NCBI RefSeq assembly: GCF_963583255.1
Contig: NC_084814.1
Coordinates: 16,652,464 to 16,716,463 of the forward strand
DNA length: 64,000 nt
Source of the DNA: Pyrus communis
Lineage: Eukaryota; Streptophyta; Magnoliopsida; Rosales; Rosaceae
Direction: 5' to 3'
Part shown: piece by piece, positions 37,347-48,600 of the stretch
How positions within the stretch are numbered: position 1 is the stretch's first letter
Layout of the letters: each line of letters starts with the position of its first letter
Translations under genes and position numbers: made by a program
Notes under the pieces: model-generated
What the model saw: the letters and a program-made list of their open reading frames with translations, nothing else
Database searches by the model: none
What the model was told of the DNA's origin: nothing

Positions 37347-37517
37347 ATAAAGGAACTCCCAAAAATTTGGCGATATCAGATGTGTCAATATCAATGGTGA
37401 CTCATTATTTCGATGAGTCATTTCTTTAGACAGAAGAAGATTATGTCTTAGAAATAGAAAGAAGAATAGGAACGAAAAAACAAAACATATACTTTATTTA
37501 TTCTTTTTTACTTTTAC
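37347..37517. other. Spacer between NUPT and Cassandra element
   Basis: Unrecognised sequence, possibly further scrambled organelle DNA. It ends in the target site TTTAC (37513-37517). Confidence 0.4.
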
Positions 37518-37979
37518 TGTCACATCCCGGCCCGGGGGAGACCACTTCCCGGGCCCATTCCACCACCGTAGCACGATATTGTCCGCTTTGAGCCCCGACC
37601 ACGCCCTCATAGTTTTGTTTTTGGGAACTCACACGAGAACTTCCCAATGGGTCACCCATCCTGGGAGTGCTCTTGCGCGCTACTCGCTTAACTTCGGAGT
37701 TCCCATGGAACCCGAAGCCAGTGAGCTCCCAAAATGTCTCGTGCTAGGTAGGGATGTGAATATACATATAAGGATCACTCCCCTGTGCGATGTGGGATGT
37801 CACAATCCACCCCCCTTAGGGGCCCGACGTCCTCGTCGGCACACACGCGGTCAGGGTTAGGCTCTGATACCCTCCCAAAAACAAAACCGTGAGGGAATGA
37901 TAAGCCCAAAGCGGACAATATCGTGCTACGGTGGTGGAGCGGGTCCGGGAAGTGATCCGCCCCGGACCGGAATGTGACA
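37518..37979 (-). mobile_element. Rearranged Cassandra element with inverted ends and perfect 5-bp TSD
   Basis: 37518-37804 is a full minus-strand Cassandra LTR (287 bp, 5S-like core about 37625-37733). 37805-37871 is its internal domain: reading minus, PBS GGTATCAGAGCC, then a short spacer, then the purine tract CCCCTAAGGGGGGTGGAT. Where the 5' LTR should follow in the same orientation there is instead the 3' half of an LTR in the opposite orientation (37872-37979, CCAAAAACAAAACCGTGAGG...GGAATGTGACA). The outer ~108 bp at each end are therefore inverted repeats. TTTAC flanks both sides (37513-37517, 37980-37984), so the whole 462-bp structure appears to have integrated as one unit. Confidence 0.85.
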
Positions 37980-37984
37980 TTTAC

Positions 37985-39612
37985 TATTTCCCATTTAATT
38001 TGAGATAATATCACATTGATATTGATAAGGAAAGATATAAATACATATATTTCTATCTATGATTAACATTCCTCGTATCAATACAACTTTTTCTTGAATG
38101 AACAAAAGAAATTATTAATAAAAACATTACCAGTAATGAAGCAAACAAAAAAGAATAAATAAGATAAATCAAATTTTAATTAAATTTATTTTGATTAAAA
38201 AGAGTCACTTTCTAATACTAATATAACCAAAAAAATTCCTTCTTCTTCTAACTCTTCGATCTTCTCATTCGTTACTCGTGGACCCTTCTTCCCCTAATTC
38301 TTTCTATTTTAACAACGGATAATCTATAATAATTTACAAATCCAAATCAACTAATTGTTCTCGGATAACACCTGCTAGCGCTTTGCTAGCAGTTGAGGTG
38401 AGCCCTGTTTACATTTTACATTCCTAGTCAACCTTACTACCCCACTAACATGTCGATTGTCAAAGAAAAGAAACTATCAAACACTTTTGTCATTTCCTTA
38501 GTTTATTCCCTTTTTATCGATTTTACCTATGCGATCGAATGCTTGTTTTGATGCTTTCTTCCAAATGTTTTCGAGTCCATGTGTAAACAGACAATATATT
38601 GTCATTAAGTATCTGTCACTGATTAACCTATAGAAAATTATTACAAAACCAAATAATTAATTAAATCAAAGGCAGGTATGGAAAGGAGAAAATGCAGGAA
38701 GGATTGATGGTATTATTTGTGGTACATGTTATGTAGAATAATATGTGTGCCCACCTCGTAACGTGTATGCATGTATAAACATGGCGTCGGGGCATGTATT
38801 TACTAAATTATTATATCAATACAATTATTGAGAATCTGAACAAAGAAATTCAATTTTTTTTTCCCAAATTTGAATTTTCAAATTATTGGACAATAAAATA
38901 TTTTGTCATACAAATGTCTTATTATAGGCATTGAAAAAATTCCTACTAACATAAGAAGAATTTGAAAATTTAGCCAAATCTCCAAGAAACTTCTTAAGAA
39001 ATTCCAATCTGGTATATTTAATAGAATGACCACTGCATTTGTAATTTGAGTCGAGGTCACAATTTCGGAGCAAATGACCGAAGACAATGCATTTTTTTTT
39101 AAGAGTTTTTTTAGTATGACCAACACAGTATTGTCAGCCGATGTTAATAATTCATAACATTTATTAGCCCGCCTCGAATTGCAATTTAGTTGATATTTTT
39201 CGTGATGATCCACAGCTGATTTGATTTTTAATTGAAGACCAAAATCCCAACCATTCAATATTGTATTATGTTTGTGGCTATAGATATGACTATTAAGATT
39301 AAATAACAGTGGCATGCAAACTACTTTTGCTTATGCGAATGCATGCATGTTCTCATGATCCTAGTTGATTCCTTAATGAAGGGTTCTCATTCAAAGTGGT
39401 CCGCCATATGACTATATATCATTTGGACTAAGAAATTCCTAAGAAAAAACAAACAAAAGCTTTTCTTTTCTATAAAGAGAGAGAGAGAGAGAGAGAATAA
39501 ACAAAGCTGATTGCACCAAAAACAGAGACAATTGAAAGGAATGTAGCAGAAATAATATAAATTGTAACATTGAGATTGCTTGTGGGTAAAGTAAAATGTA
39601 TGCCAATCATTT
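37985..39612. other. Spacer with a short hairpin and a GA microsatellite
   Basis: A perfect 8-bp hairpin CTGCTAGC-GCTTT-GCTAGCAG lies at 38372-38392, and (GA)n at about 39477-39496. A 145-codon minus frame at 38878-39315 has no recognisable domain and AT-driven composition; I do not call it a gene. Confidence 0.5.
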
Positions 39613-40732
39613 AGGGCATGTTTCCTACCTTACTTGAATCCACATTTTTAAACGCAAAAACATTACAAGTTTTAGGTCTTTAAAACTTATTTGATAAGAC
39701 TATTTTCAAAAATTGAACTCATGACTAACTTAAAAAAATAATAATATATTCTCTAAAAACACCAAAAATGAGTTTTTAAAATTTTTAAACTTAAACTCAC
39801 TCCTTCTTTTTTTTTTTTATCTCTCCTCCCTCACTTGAACCTCTCTCTCTCTCTCTTCATTTTTGCTCTCTTCATTCTCTCTCTCCTCCTTCTCTCCATC
39901 TCCTTCAATCCTATATTTTCTTTCTATCTCTTCCAAGGTTCTAAAAGACGTTAGGTGCTAGTCGGGTGGTAGGTTGGGGCCTAGTGCTTAGGCAGGGTCT
40001 AGACAGGCGCCTAGGCGGATTTAATTAAATCTATTATATTTTGTATAAATAAGTGTCTGTTTATACTTAAAATATATATGATTTCATCATAAACTACAAA
40101 ATGGAATGACATATATATTATGAGCTATTGGAACATAATGAAAACACGGAGAGCAAGTAAACAATGTGTGTTCCTTTAAGTATTCAACAAGTCTCTTACA
40201 ATTTATTATTCAACAAGTCTCTTACAATTTATTGAAAAACTAAAATGCAAAATGAAAGTTATCTATTTTTTGTCTAAGTGAGTCACAACCTAGGCAAGTC
40301 TGGGTGGGCTAGGCGGGTGCCTAGGCAGTTTAGGCGGGCGCCTTAGTAGGTCTAGTTGCCCTTTCTTAATTTTCAAACACCTAGGCATTAATCGGGGCAG
40401 TGGCCAACCACCTAGTGCCTAGGCGAGGCCTAGGTGGCACTAGGCCGAGATTTTTAGAACAGTGATCTCTTCCAATCATCTTGATCTCTTCCAATCATCT
40501 TTTTTTTCCTTTCCTCCCATTTCCTCCTTCTCCCTCTCCAGAGACTCCCTTTCTTTGGATCTCTTTGTCCAGTTTAAGTTTTAAGATTTAAAAACAATTT
40601 TAAATCTCATACCAAACAAGTTTTTGAATCTTAAAGAAATTTTTTTTTTCAAGAGATGTTCTTGAGAAACGTTCTTAAAAATATTTTGAGAAATGATGAA
40701 TTTTTTTCAATAAGATAGCAAATAGGGCCTTA
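39613..40732. mobile_element. TIR element hosting a nested hAT
   Basis: Left end AGGGCATGTTTCCTACCTTA and right end (reverse complement AGGCCCTATTTGCTATCTTA) form an imperfect TIR of about 25 bp. CT-rich sequence flanks the nested element. The interior is non-coding. Confidence 0.5.
39934..40464. mobile_element. Non-autonomous hAT element with CCTAGGCG subterminal repeats
   Basis: The 8-bp TSD ATCTCTTC is at 39926-39933 and 40465-40472. The ends are CAAGGTTCTAAAAGACG and (reverse complement) CACTGTTCTAAAAATCTC. Between them the word CCTAGGC and variants (GGCGCCTAGGCGG, GCCTAGGCAG, GGCCTAGG) recur many times near both ends. No transposase frame. The length is 531 bp. The 8-bp TSD and CA-start ends indicate hAT. 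Confidence 0.85.
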
Positions 40733-41159
40733 GTATTGTGAACTTATTCTAAAACCAAAGAGTTGACTAAGAGCATATAAAATCTTTCTTATATTTGAAA
40801 AAAAAAGAAAAAAAAAACAAGCCCGTAAATCAACTTGTATTACGTCACGTGGTTTCTCACTCATCTTTCAGATACACTGATGGACTTTAATTAGGGTGGT
40901 GTACTTTACAGACTTCTGTTGAGTTTTTTAAGTGATAGATTTTCACAAATTTAAGTAGGCTTTTACTAATTATTATAAATTCCATAAAATTGCCTAGGCT
41001 TTTAATGATTACTTTTGTGGAAAAGAATATACTTAAATGATAGAAATTTGCAAAATTTTAGAGAGTTCAATAATATAAATTTTTAAAATTTTATGGATTC
41101 TCATAAACTTTTTTAATGACTAATTTATTAATAAGCATTATTATTTTTAAGTTTTTATT
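40733..41159. other. AT-rich spacer
   Basis: Nothing supportable beyond low-complexity A/T runs. Confidence 0.5.
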
Positions 41160-41285
41160 ATGGAAATGGTGGTGATGACCATGACAAAGTGGCCTTATGA
41201 GGTGGTGAAACAACGGTGGTGGAAGTTTTACTTGGTGATTGTTAGCAAGATGGTGATAGTAAATCTAGTGTCTTTAGTGGTGACG

Positions 41286-41345
<60 letters not shown>

Positions 41346-41600
41346 GTAGTAGTAGTAGTAGGGTGGTGATTGTGGTGCTGTGTTATTGGGTGATGGAGAA
41401 GTAGGGATGAGGGCGGTGGTAATGATGATGTCGTTGGTGGTCATAGTAGATTTGGTGATGGTGCTCATGGAAGTGAGTGTGGTGGTGACCATGGTGACAA
41501 TAGTGGTTGTGAGGATGGTGGAGTGGTCATGTTAAGGTGGTGGTGGCAACATGGTGGTGGAAGTGGTAATAATTATAGTAATTGCATTATAGTCGGTGGT
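41160..41600. repeat. Compound trinucleotide microsatellite and GTG-rich tract
   Basis: GTGGTGATG-rich text leads into (AAT)n at about 41286-41345, (AGT)n to 41361, then GGTGGTGAT-rich sequence to about 41600. Open frames through it (poly-Ile/Val) are artefacts of the repeats. Confidence 0.9.
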
Positions 41601-42133
41601 GGAGTTACCATTAGAGAATTGAGAAACAATGAAATCCATCAAAATTTTAGGGGGAAATGTTGGATTTGATGTGACAAAAAACTTATCATAAAAGCACTAA
41701 AAGTTCATCAAAATCCATGACTTTTTAAAATCCTTTAAAATCAATGAAATTTAGAATACACCTCGATTTTTTGTAGACTCGCTAAAAGCATAACTGAATA
41801 CCACAAGAATTTCATAAAACTTTTTAGAAGTCATAAAAAGTTTTTATTCAAAACTAGATCAACTTTTTTGCACCCAAAATAAGTGTGGCCTCTCTATGGA
41901 CCCAATAAGTGTTAAGCACATATTAAATTTATGAAAATAAAATTAAGAAAAGTTAAGATAATACATACGTGTTAGTGACTTATTGTGGCCACGGAGAGGC
42001 CACACCTATTTTGGTACCAAAAATTTGGTTCTCATTCAAAATTGGGTGACTTTTACTGACTCATTAAGAGTTTATATTGAATACATTTGGATTTCAAAGT
42101 CAAGCGATGTCTATGATCAAACTTCATATATAT
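41601..42133. other. Spacer with possible TIR remnants
   Basis: AT-rich. The texts AAGTGTGGCCTCTCTATGGA (about 41881) and GGCCACGGAGAGGCCACACC (about 41986) are partly inverted copies, so a decayed MITE of about 150 bp is likely. No coding. Confidence 0.4.
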
Positions 42134-42302
42134 AGAAATGCTAAAAAGACTCTCTTAGAGTGAGACTCTCTATAGACTCTCTGCCACCTCACACTTTAAC
42201 GTCTCAATTCTCCTGCCAACATTAAAAAATATTGTGTCAAAAACATGAGGTGACAGAGAATTCATAGAGAGTGCCACTTTTGAGAGTCTCTTTAGCATTT
42301 CT
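42134..42302. mobile_element. MITE, 169 bp
   Basis: The left end AGAAATGCTAAAAAGACTCTC is mirrored by the right end GAGAGTCTCTTTAGCATTTCT (about 21 bp, one mismatch), and further inner pairing (ACTCTCTATAGACTCTCTG versus AGAGAATTCATAGAGAGT) makes it a strong hairpin. The TSD is unclear. Confidence 0.78.
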
Positions 42303-43036
42303 CTCATACATAATACACCCCCTAGATATATTAGGTTAAAATATAAGAAGAATCTTATTTTAAGCCCTAAATTAAAAATATTAAAAATTAAAATAAAATA
42401 AAATAAAACCTAATTTTCATGAAAGAATGTTGCAATAATATCCCTTCGTCATTCATAGTTTAGAAGATTAATGCAAATGAAAAATCTCTTTGTGAATCAT
42501 ATAATAGCACTTAACACTTGGCAGTTCAAATCTATTTCTATGTGCAATGCAGGTCCACAACTTTCTCTCTTCCAATTTTTGGAAAATACTTTGCTCATTT
42601 TCTATGAGTCTTTTGATCTAGTTTGTAGATAATTCACAGTTTGACACATACATAAATGTTTCTTTTGTACTTTCCATCAGTTAGTTTTGCTTATATGTCG
42701 TATTGTGACTTGCATGTAAGAATGAATTATTCCTTACAATAAGGGAGACGAGCAGTGTTCTTATTTTCTTTCACCCTTAGATCTGGAATTGCAGAAAGAA
42801 TACTTGCATTGCAAAGAGTATTATGTGTTTAGGCATAAGGTAGGTGCATTTATTTGGTATGATCTATACAGGTGATAGATCCTCCATACATAAGTATAAG
42901 CTATGACAATTGACAACTAAAACTTATGACCTTTCATAAACAAGCAGTTTAAATGGAGGGAAAGAGAGACATTTATCTAACCATACTTTTCATCATCATC
43001 TGTACAGTGAAACCAACACAGGCTAGGGAGAGCTGA
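42303..43036. other. Downstream region of the intact CHX gene
   Basis: AT-rich. It presumably holds the 3' UTR and terminator of the minus-strand gene that ends at 43037. No exact poly-A signal could be assigned. Confidence 0.4.
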
Positions 43037-46000
43037 TCAGCCGGTTTCTGAATCTTCGTCCTCGGGCAACACAACTACCTTCGACAAACCAACTGAACCT
43101 TGAACTACTTCCAGCCCATGATACTGCTGCATAACCAAGACCGACGCTGTAGTTGTGAAATCCGGAGAGGTTAACAAGATACCTACAGGCCCCAGCTCCG
43201 GACAGTCTCCCTTCAGATTCAAGGCAGCAGCTACTTGACCATCAGGCCTTCGACCAACCAGAAATAGATTGCATCGGTTAAACTCACGAATCAAATCAGT
43301 AGTTTCTGCAGCATTTCTCACTGCCCTCTCCTCATATTTGATTGAGCTGTTATTTGAAATCTTCTGCTTCAATTCAGCGAGAAACATCTCAGTCGCTGAC
43401 CCTGCTGTAGTGTTGGAGCCCTCGTTTATATCCACTTGGACTATTTCCCCCTGAAGTTCAGGACTTGCTAAGAAATGGACGACAGTTAAACTGTTACCCG
43501 GGTGCTCAGCCATTCGCATTCCATACGCAAGGGCCTCACGATCATCACTACCCCCGAAGAATAGGACAACTATGCTTGAAGAAACATTGCTGGCAGATAC
43601 ATGGGTGCTTCCACCAAGGCCACGGTCCACCATGATCCCAACTGAGCATGGAGCATGCTCAAGAACCCTACGATTGACTCCTCTGTATTCAGTTCGAGTT
43701 GTCTCCAATACTCCATCCAACCTCTGGTGCTTGTGGAATGGGAGAATAATAATTGATGCCCCCTTCCTTTCAGCCGTTGCACAGATGTCCTCATGCATGC
43801 TAGAAACGGAAGAGATTGCTGTCATTGGACGGATAGCCACTTGACTCAGCTGCTCAAACGTTTCAAAAGCCACAACTACTTGATTATTATCTGAATCCTT
43901 CACCTTGTTCCAAAAGGGTAGACCATTTCTTCTTGCCTTGTGAACCATCAGAATCGCAGAAGATCTCTCATTAAGCTCCATAAGATGCATTGCATAGACA
44001 CAAAGACGTTCCTTCTTTTCAGTCCCACGAGAAGCCTCGATGAGATTAATCATTGGGGGGAGGTTCCTTGTACCGTGGAAACAGATCAAAACCCGGAGCT
44101 CAGTGTTTGGATCTTTCCTTTCAATAGTTCTGTACTTGTAATCAGATATACTCTTTCTTTTAGCTGGCTTGTATACTGCCATTACTACAGGCGTCGTAAC
44201 GAAGGTTGTAAAGATAGCCATGAGAACCATGATAGCAAATGTTTGATCATTCAAAACCTGCAATAACAGAAAGCTAGCACCTTAAGTTACACGCGTATAC
44301 AAATATTAAAGAAAAAGCCTTGAGACTCCCATAAAAAATGGAAAATGCTTAATTTTACCTTTCTGTCTCTACCGATGTTAAGGACAATAAGCTCCACCAA
44401 CCCCTTAGTATTCATGAGGAACCCGAGTGCCAAGGCCTCTTGAAACGGCACTCGGCAGAGGAGAGAAACAGCTACTGTGCCAATGATCTTCCCAAAACAG
44501 GCTGTTGAAATGACCAAAACGAGGAGGCCCCATGACTGAGCTCCACGAATTGTAGCTATATCAGTCTTCAATCCACTCGAGACAAAATACAATGGGAGGA
44601 ACAGACCAGATACGAGATCCTCAACTTTTTCAACAAGAGCGCCTGCAAATGGCCCTTCCTTTGGGACAATAATTCCGAGCACAAATGCTCCAAATAGGGC
44701 ATGAATTCCAATAGTATCAGTGACAAACCCAGCTGCCAAAACTGCAACTAAAGTAGCACATACATACAATTCGTCTACTGGTTCACCCTCGGGACAGCGC
44801 TGTGCCATCCATTTAAAGATTGGTCGAATAAAAAATACACAACTGAGGACAAAAGCACACCCGCACAAGAGAACCCATAGCGAAACCAGTGGAGAACGGC
44901 CAGTGCTGGAGAGGGAAATGGCAAGAGCAAGAAGAATCCACGCAGCCACATCATTGACCGCTGCTGCTGACATGGCCATTCGGCCAATATCAGTAGTTAA
45001 AAGCTTGAGCTCAGCCAAAATACGAGCCAAAACAGGGAAGGCAGTTATAGAAAGAGCCACTCCCATGAAAACAAGAAATGGTGGTCCATCTACACCTTTA
45101 GAAATAGTTCCCTTGAGGGCAAATGATGTACCAATTCCTAAAACAAAAGGTAGGGTAATTCCTGCAAGTGCAATGCATAGAGCCTTCTTTCCAGTGCGGC
45201 GGAGGGACTTAGGATCCAACTCCAAGCCCACTAGGAACAGAAAGAAGAGAAGACCAAGATTGGCTAAAGTATCCAACACTGTGAGACTTCTGTTTGGAAA
45301 TATTGCTTCGAGATAGTCTTTGTTGCGACCAAGAGCTGAAGGGCCAAGTAATATTCCGCCCTGCAGAAAAAGCAATACTAAGTTAAACTCTCTCCAACAA
45401 TACTAAGTTAAACTCTCTCCAATGCACAAGGATGTTCAGATACTTGTCTACTTACAATAAACGTAAATAGAACAGAATATTTATGTTATTTTCATTTTTC
45501 CTTTTGGACACGAGGAATTATTGTTTGAACGGCACATATGGTTTTACTTCAAAGGCCACTGAAAACATCTGTCTTTCAGACGAGAAGTTGCCAATGAAAG
45601 GACCAACATCTGTTAACTCCCACAACATATTATTCAGAAATGCATCGCTCCTCTTAGTCACTTGTAGCGGTGCATGATAGTTCTCTCTCTCTCTCTCTCT
45701 CTCTCTCAGAGTAATGACATCATTTGCATATTCAACAAAAAGTTATCAAGTAAATATTCAATCAAAGGAAAAAAGAGAAGGGGTAAGATTTCCGCACACA
45801 TAAATTTGATTACATCATTTGCATAATTGACTATCGTTTTGAAGGCCATCATAGTATATATACAGCAAACAAGAAGTACATATACTTACCACAATCTCAG
45901 CAATCACACGAGGCTGTCTTAGTGGTCGAAGAAGATAAGCAAGAATCCGTGTAAGTGCAACCACAAGGCATATCTGTAAGATGGCAAGAGGGAGAGCAAA

Positions 46001-46090
46001 ATCCAGAGGATTATCACCCTGAAAGACCCCATTAGATGTTGCTTGCATCGGTGCTGGACATGCATTTGCAACTGTGGTATTTGTAGCCAT
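43037..46090 (-). CDS. Cation/H+ antiporter, CHX18-like (CPA2 family), three exons
   Basis: Exon 1 is 45890-46090 (67 codons, [16 protein letters not shown]...), exon 2 44359-45360 (334 codons), exon 3 43037-44257 (406 codons plus TGA). Introns of 529 and 101 bp have GT (GTAAGT, GTAAAA) and AG (TTCTGCAG, ATTGCAG) ends and phase 0. The product is 807 aa, normal for plant CHX proteins. Residues ~40-430 are the multi-helix Na+/H+ exchanger domain, with the CPA2 Asn203-Asp204 pair ([10 protein letters not shown]) that takes part in ion exchange in the family. Residues ~460-807 are the soluble C-terminal domain, with [15 protein letters not shown] and [15 protein letters not shown]. Exon 1 ([18 protein letters not shown]) resembles the CHX17-19 group, which exchanges K+ for H+ at endomembranes (family knowledge). 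It is the intact partner of the pseudogene at 28976-32009. CHX18 is the best guess by remembered similarity; CHX17/19 are alternatives. Confidence 0.93.
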
Positions 46091-47314
46091 TTTGCACCAG
46101 CAAAAGACAAGGAACTAAAGAGTCTGAGTTAAATCCCTGCATAATGTGATTTACACATATCAGCATAGTTCTCTTTCCAATAGTTAAAACTATAGCTTCC
46201 AGATTCAATGCCACCCAAAACAAACGCCAGAAAAGCCCAACTGTGATAGTTCAGAATTCAAAACCGTAAACAGTGACAGTCATCAATTTTTAGGATTCAA
46301 AGAACTACGCTAACAAAACAAATTTGCAATTATTTCAGCGGCATAGTAACTAACAGTGACCATGAATCACGTTCAAATCATCACCTTTTTTCACCCGAAA
46401 AAAAAAATGAGCACTTACAATACAATCAATATGCCACCAAAAAGTTCTACAAGACGCCCCAAGAATGTGGTCCTCAAAGTGTCTCGGAGAGAAGTTGTCT
46501 CCTTCGCATATTCCAGATAAGGTCTGTCGTGCTCATGTGCAAGGCTCATACTCTCGGTTTACAAGAATCCTGGGCTATATAATTGCAAAAGTTCCTTACA
46601 CAACATGCAATCTTTGAATATACGTGTTCAACGTACGACTTTATGCAATCATTCACAAACAATACTAAACAAATCCGAAACATAACCTAAGACGAAAATC
46701 AATCACAAGCAACACTAAACAAATCCTAAACTATAACCTAAGACGAACTAACTCGGATTAAGGGCACGATTAACTAACTCTAGTGAAATAATATATATGT
46801 ATAATATGAATAGCTGTGTTGGCCTGTTGAATATTCAAGAAAAAATGGCGTGAAAACTCTGACCCTGTAAAAACTATCAACCTCATGACAGTGAGTCAAG
46901 TTGATTAACATACATGATTATGTACTAATTCCAAGTTAAGCAAACTTGTTTAATATTTATGAAGTGAGACAACAAAAAGTAGTCCGAAAAGGTTAACTTG
47001 AATGAACTCTCTTTGCTTCCGTCCCCAAATTAAAATATACTTTGAAACCAACATGAAAATTTAGTCCTAGGAAACGTGTCTGACTGACCTAAGTATTCGA
47101 CGAAATGAATGATGTTTGAGAGATTTTTATTTTCCGACCACCAAAAGAATATTGATTGCGTATTATGTTGTCAAACTATTAATCTCAAAGTTAAATAAAA
47201 TAAATTTATGCAGTTATGCACACTAAAATAATAATCTCACAACATAAAATAATATGTTAAACTGTTTACCGAGGTCATAAGAAAATAGCACAGATACGAT
47301 GGAAAATGGCCAAC

Positions 47315-47528
47315 AGGATCCTCTCTACATCCTTTTGATGATGATCATGGAGATATGTGAATCGTGTCTGTTCATCGTATATTGTGCGGTCAGTTTTTGT
47401 GAAGTACTGTTTGTATTTAATTTTAAATAAAAATATTTAAAATAATTTCTGACCTCATACTGTACGATGAATGGACAAAATTAACGAATTTTCAAGATCC
47501 TCACAAAGAAGATCCGGCGAGGATCCGG
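47315..47528. mobile_element. MITE of the GGATCC-end family, copy 1
   Basis: Inverted ends AGGATCCTCTCTACATCC and (reverse complement) CCGGATCCTCGCCGGATC enclose a core with GTTCATCGTATATTGTG and TTTAATTTTAAATAAAAATA. Related copies lie at 47744-47957 and 57271-57448. Confidence 0.7.
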
Positions 47529-47743
47529 ATTGGAAAAATGGAGATCTAACCATAGAGATGGAGACAAAAGAGAAAAGATTTCAGTTATGGGACCAAATTG
47601 GCATTTGATTATGATACAAGTAATCAAGCACCAAATACCAACTCCTACTTGTTAGCTACCTTAAGAAAACAAAGAGAAAATGAAAAGCAACAAAATAAAA
47701 TTTTAAATTATGAATGTAACAGCTAACTCTCTTGAGGGTAATT

Positions 47744-47957
47744 CGGATCCTCACGGATTCCTTTTGTGATGATTTTGAAGATCCGTGAATCATATCTATT
47801 CATCGTATATTGTGGGATCAGAAATCATTTGAAATATTTTTATTTAAAATTAAATACAAACAATATCTGATAAAAACTAATCATACTATATACAATGAAC
47901 AAACACAATTTACGAATCACCAAATTCCTTATCAAAAGAAACCGAAGAGGATCCTCT
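47744..47957. mobile_element. MITE of the GGATCC-end family, copy 2 (opposite orientation)
   Basis: CGGATCCTCACGGATTCC at the left and GAAGAGGATCCTCTCGG at the right. The core TATTTTTATTTAAAATTAAA is inverted relative to copy 1. It lies 215 bp from copy 1, forming a potential long hairpin pair. Confidence 0.68.
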
Positions 47958-48600
47958 CGGTCTTGAGGGATCCTAGGATACCACCAAAAGCTATGGTGAG
48001 CCAGCATGTTATTGGTTGGGTTGCGAAAGACAATAATACCGCTACCACCCATCAAATTTACAGTCTTCCCAAATTTTAAATAAAAGTGTACCTGCAAGGC
48101 TAAGGCTTTCTGCGAGATACATATAATGTTTGTCTCTTCGAATCAGCCAACAATTATTACTATTTCGAGCGTTTGCGGACAAATAAAAATTAAAATACAA
48201 ATAAACCCACAAGAATTATAAAATAAACAAAAAATTATAAAATAAAATAAAATGAGCTTGGAAATTAATGTCATATCAGGTCCTATGTTTAAAAATTATT
48301 ACTTGGGATAAAGGAACCAACAATAAATAAAAAATTAGCATTTAGGCTTGGGAAATGTGTACTTACACAGAGTGTAAACTTGCACCTTCTTTCCCTTCCC
48401 TTTCCCTGAGATTTTCTGGGAAACCAAACAGAAACTTGCATAAAAACAGAGTAGAGAAAGAGAGGGAAAATCAGAGCCACCACAGATTTTTCAATAAATT
48501 CTGAAAAAAAGACTGTTTCTTTAGAGAGTCTGTGACCCACATTTTATCTTCATTTCTACCAAAAAAAGGCAGAGCCTTTTCTGTGGGTCATTAGCTATGG

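Larger units (their letters stand above)
46091..48600 (-). promoter_or_regulatory. 5' leader, probable UTR intron and promoter of the CHX18-like gene
   Basis: A splice acceptor (ATTATGCAG) lies about 47 bp upstream of the ATG (acceptor at 46137-46139). A good donor, TCTGT|GTAAGTAC, is at about 48362-48367. A 2.2-kb intron in the 5' UTR would join a first exon near 48370-48500 to the coding leader; this is inference. Two MITEs of one family (47315-47528, 47744-47957) would lie inside it. The AT-rich text between the splice sites fits intron sequence. Confidence 0.4.

Noticed and set aside
38372..38392. Rho-independent-type terminator or operator (CTGCTAGC hairpin)
   Set aside because: A bacterial-type signal has no role here; no T-run and no gene context. 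Kept only as a small palindrome.
38878..39315. 145-codon minus-strand open frame
   Set aside because: AT-driven composition, no recognisable domain, no splice context or upstream exons.
41160..41369. 69-codon poly-Ile/Val frame
   Set aside because: It is translation of the AAT/GTG microsatellite.
44720..45316. 198-codon plus-strand frame
   Set aside because: Antisense shadow of the CHX exon 2 on the minus strand.
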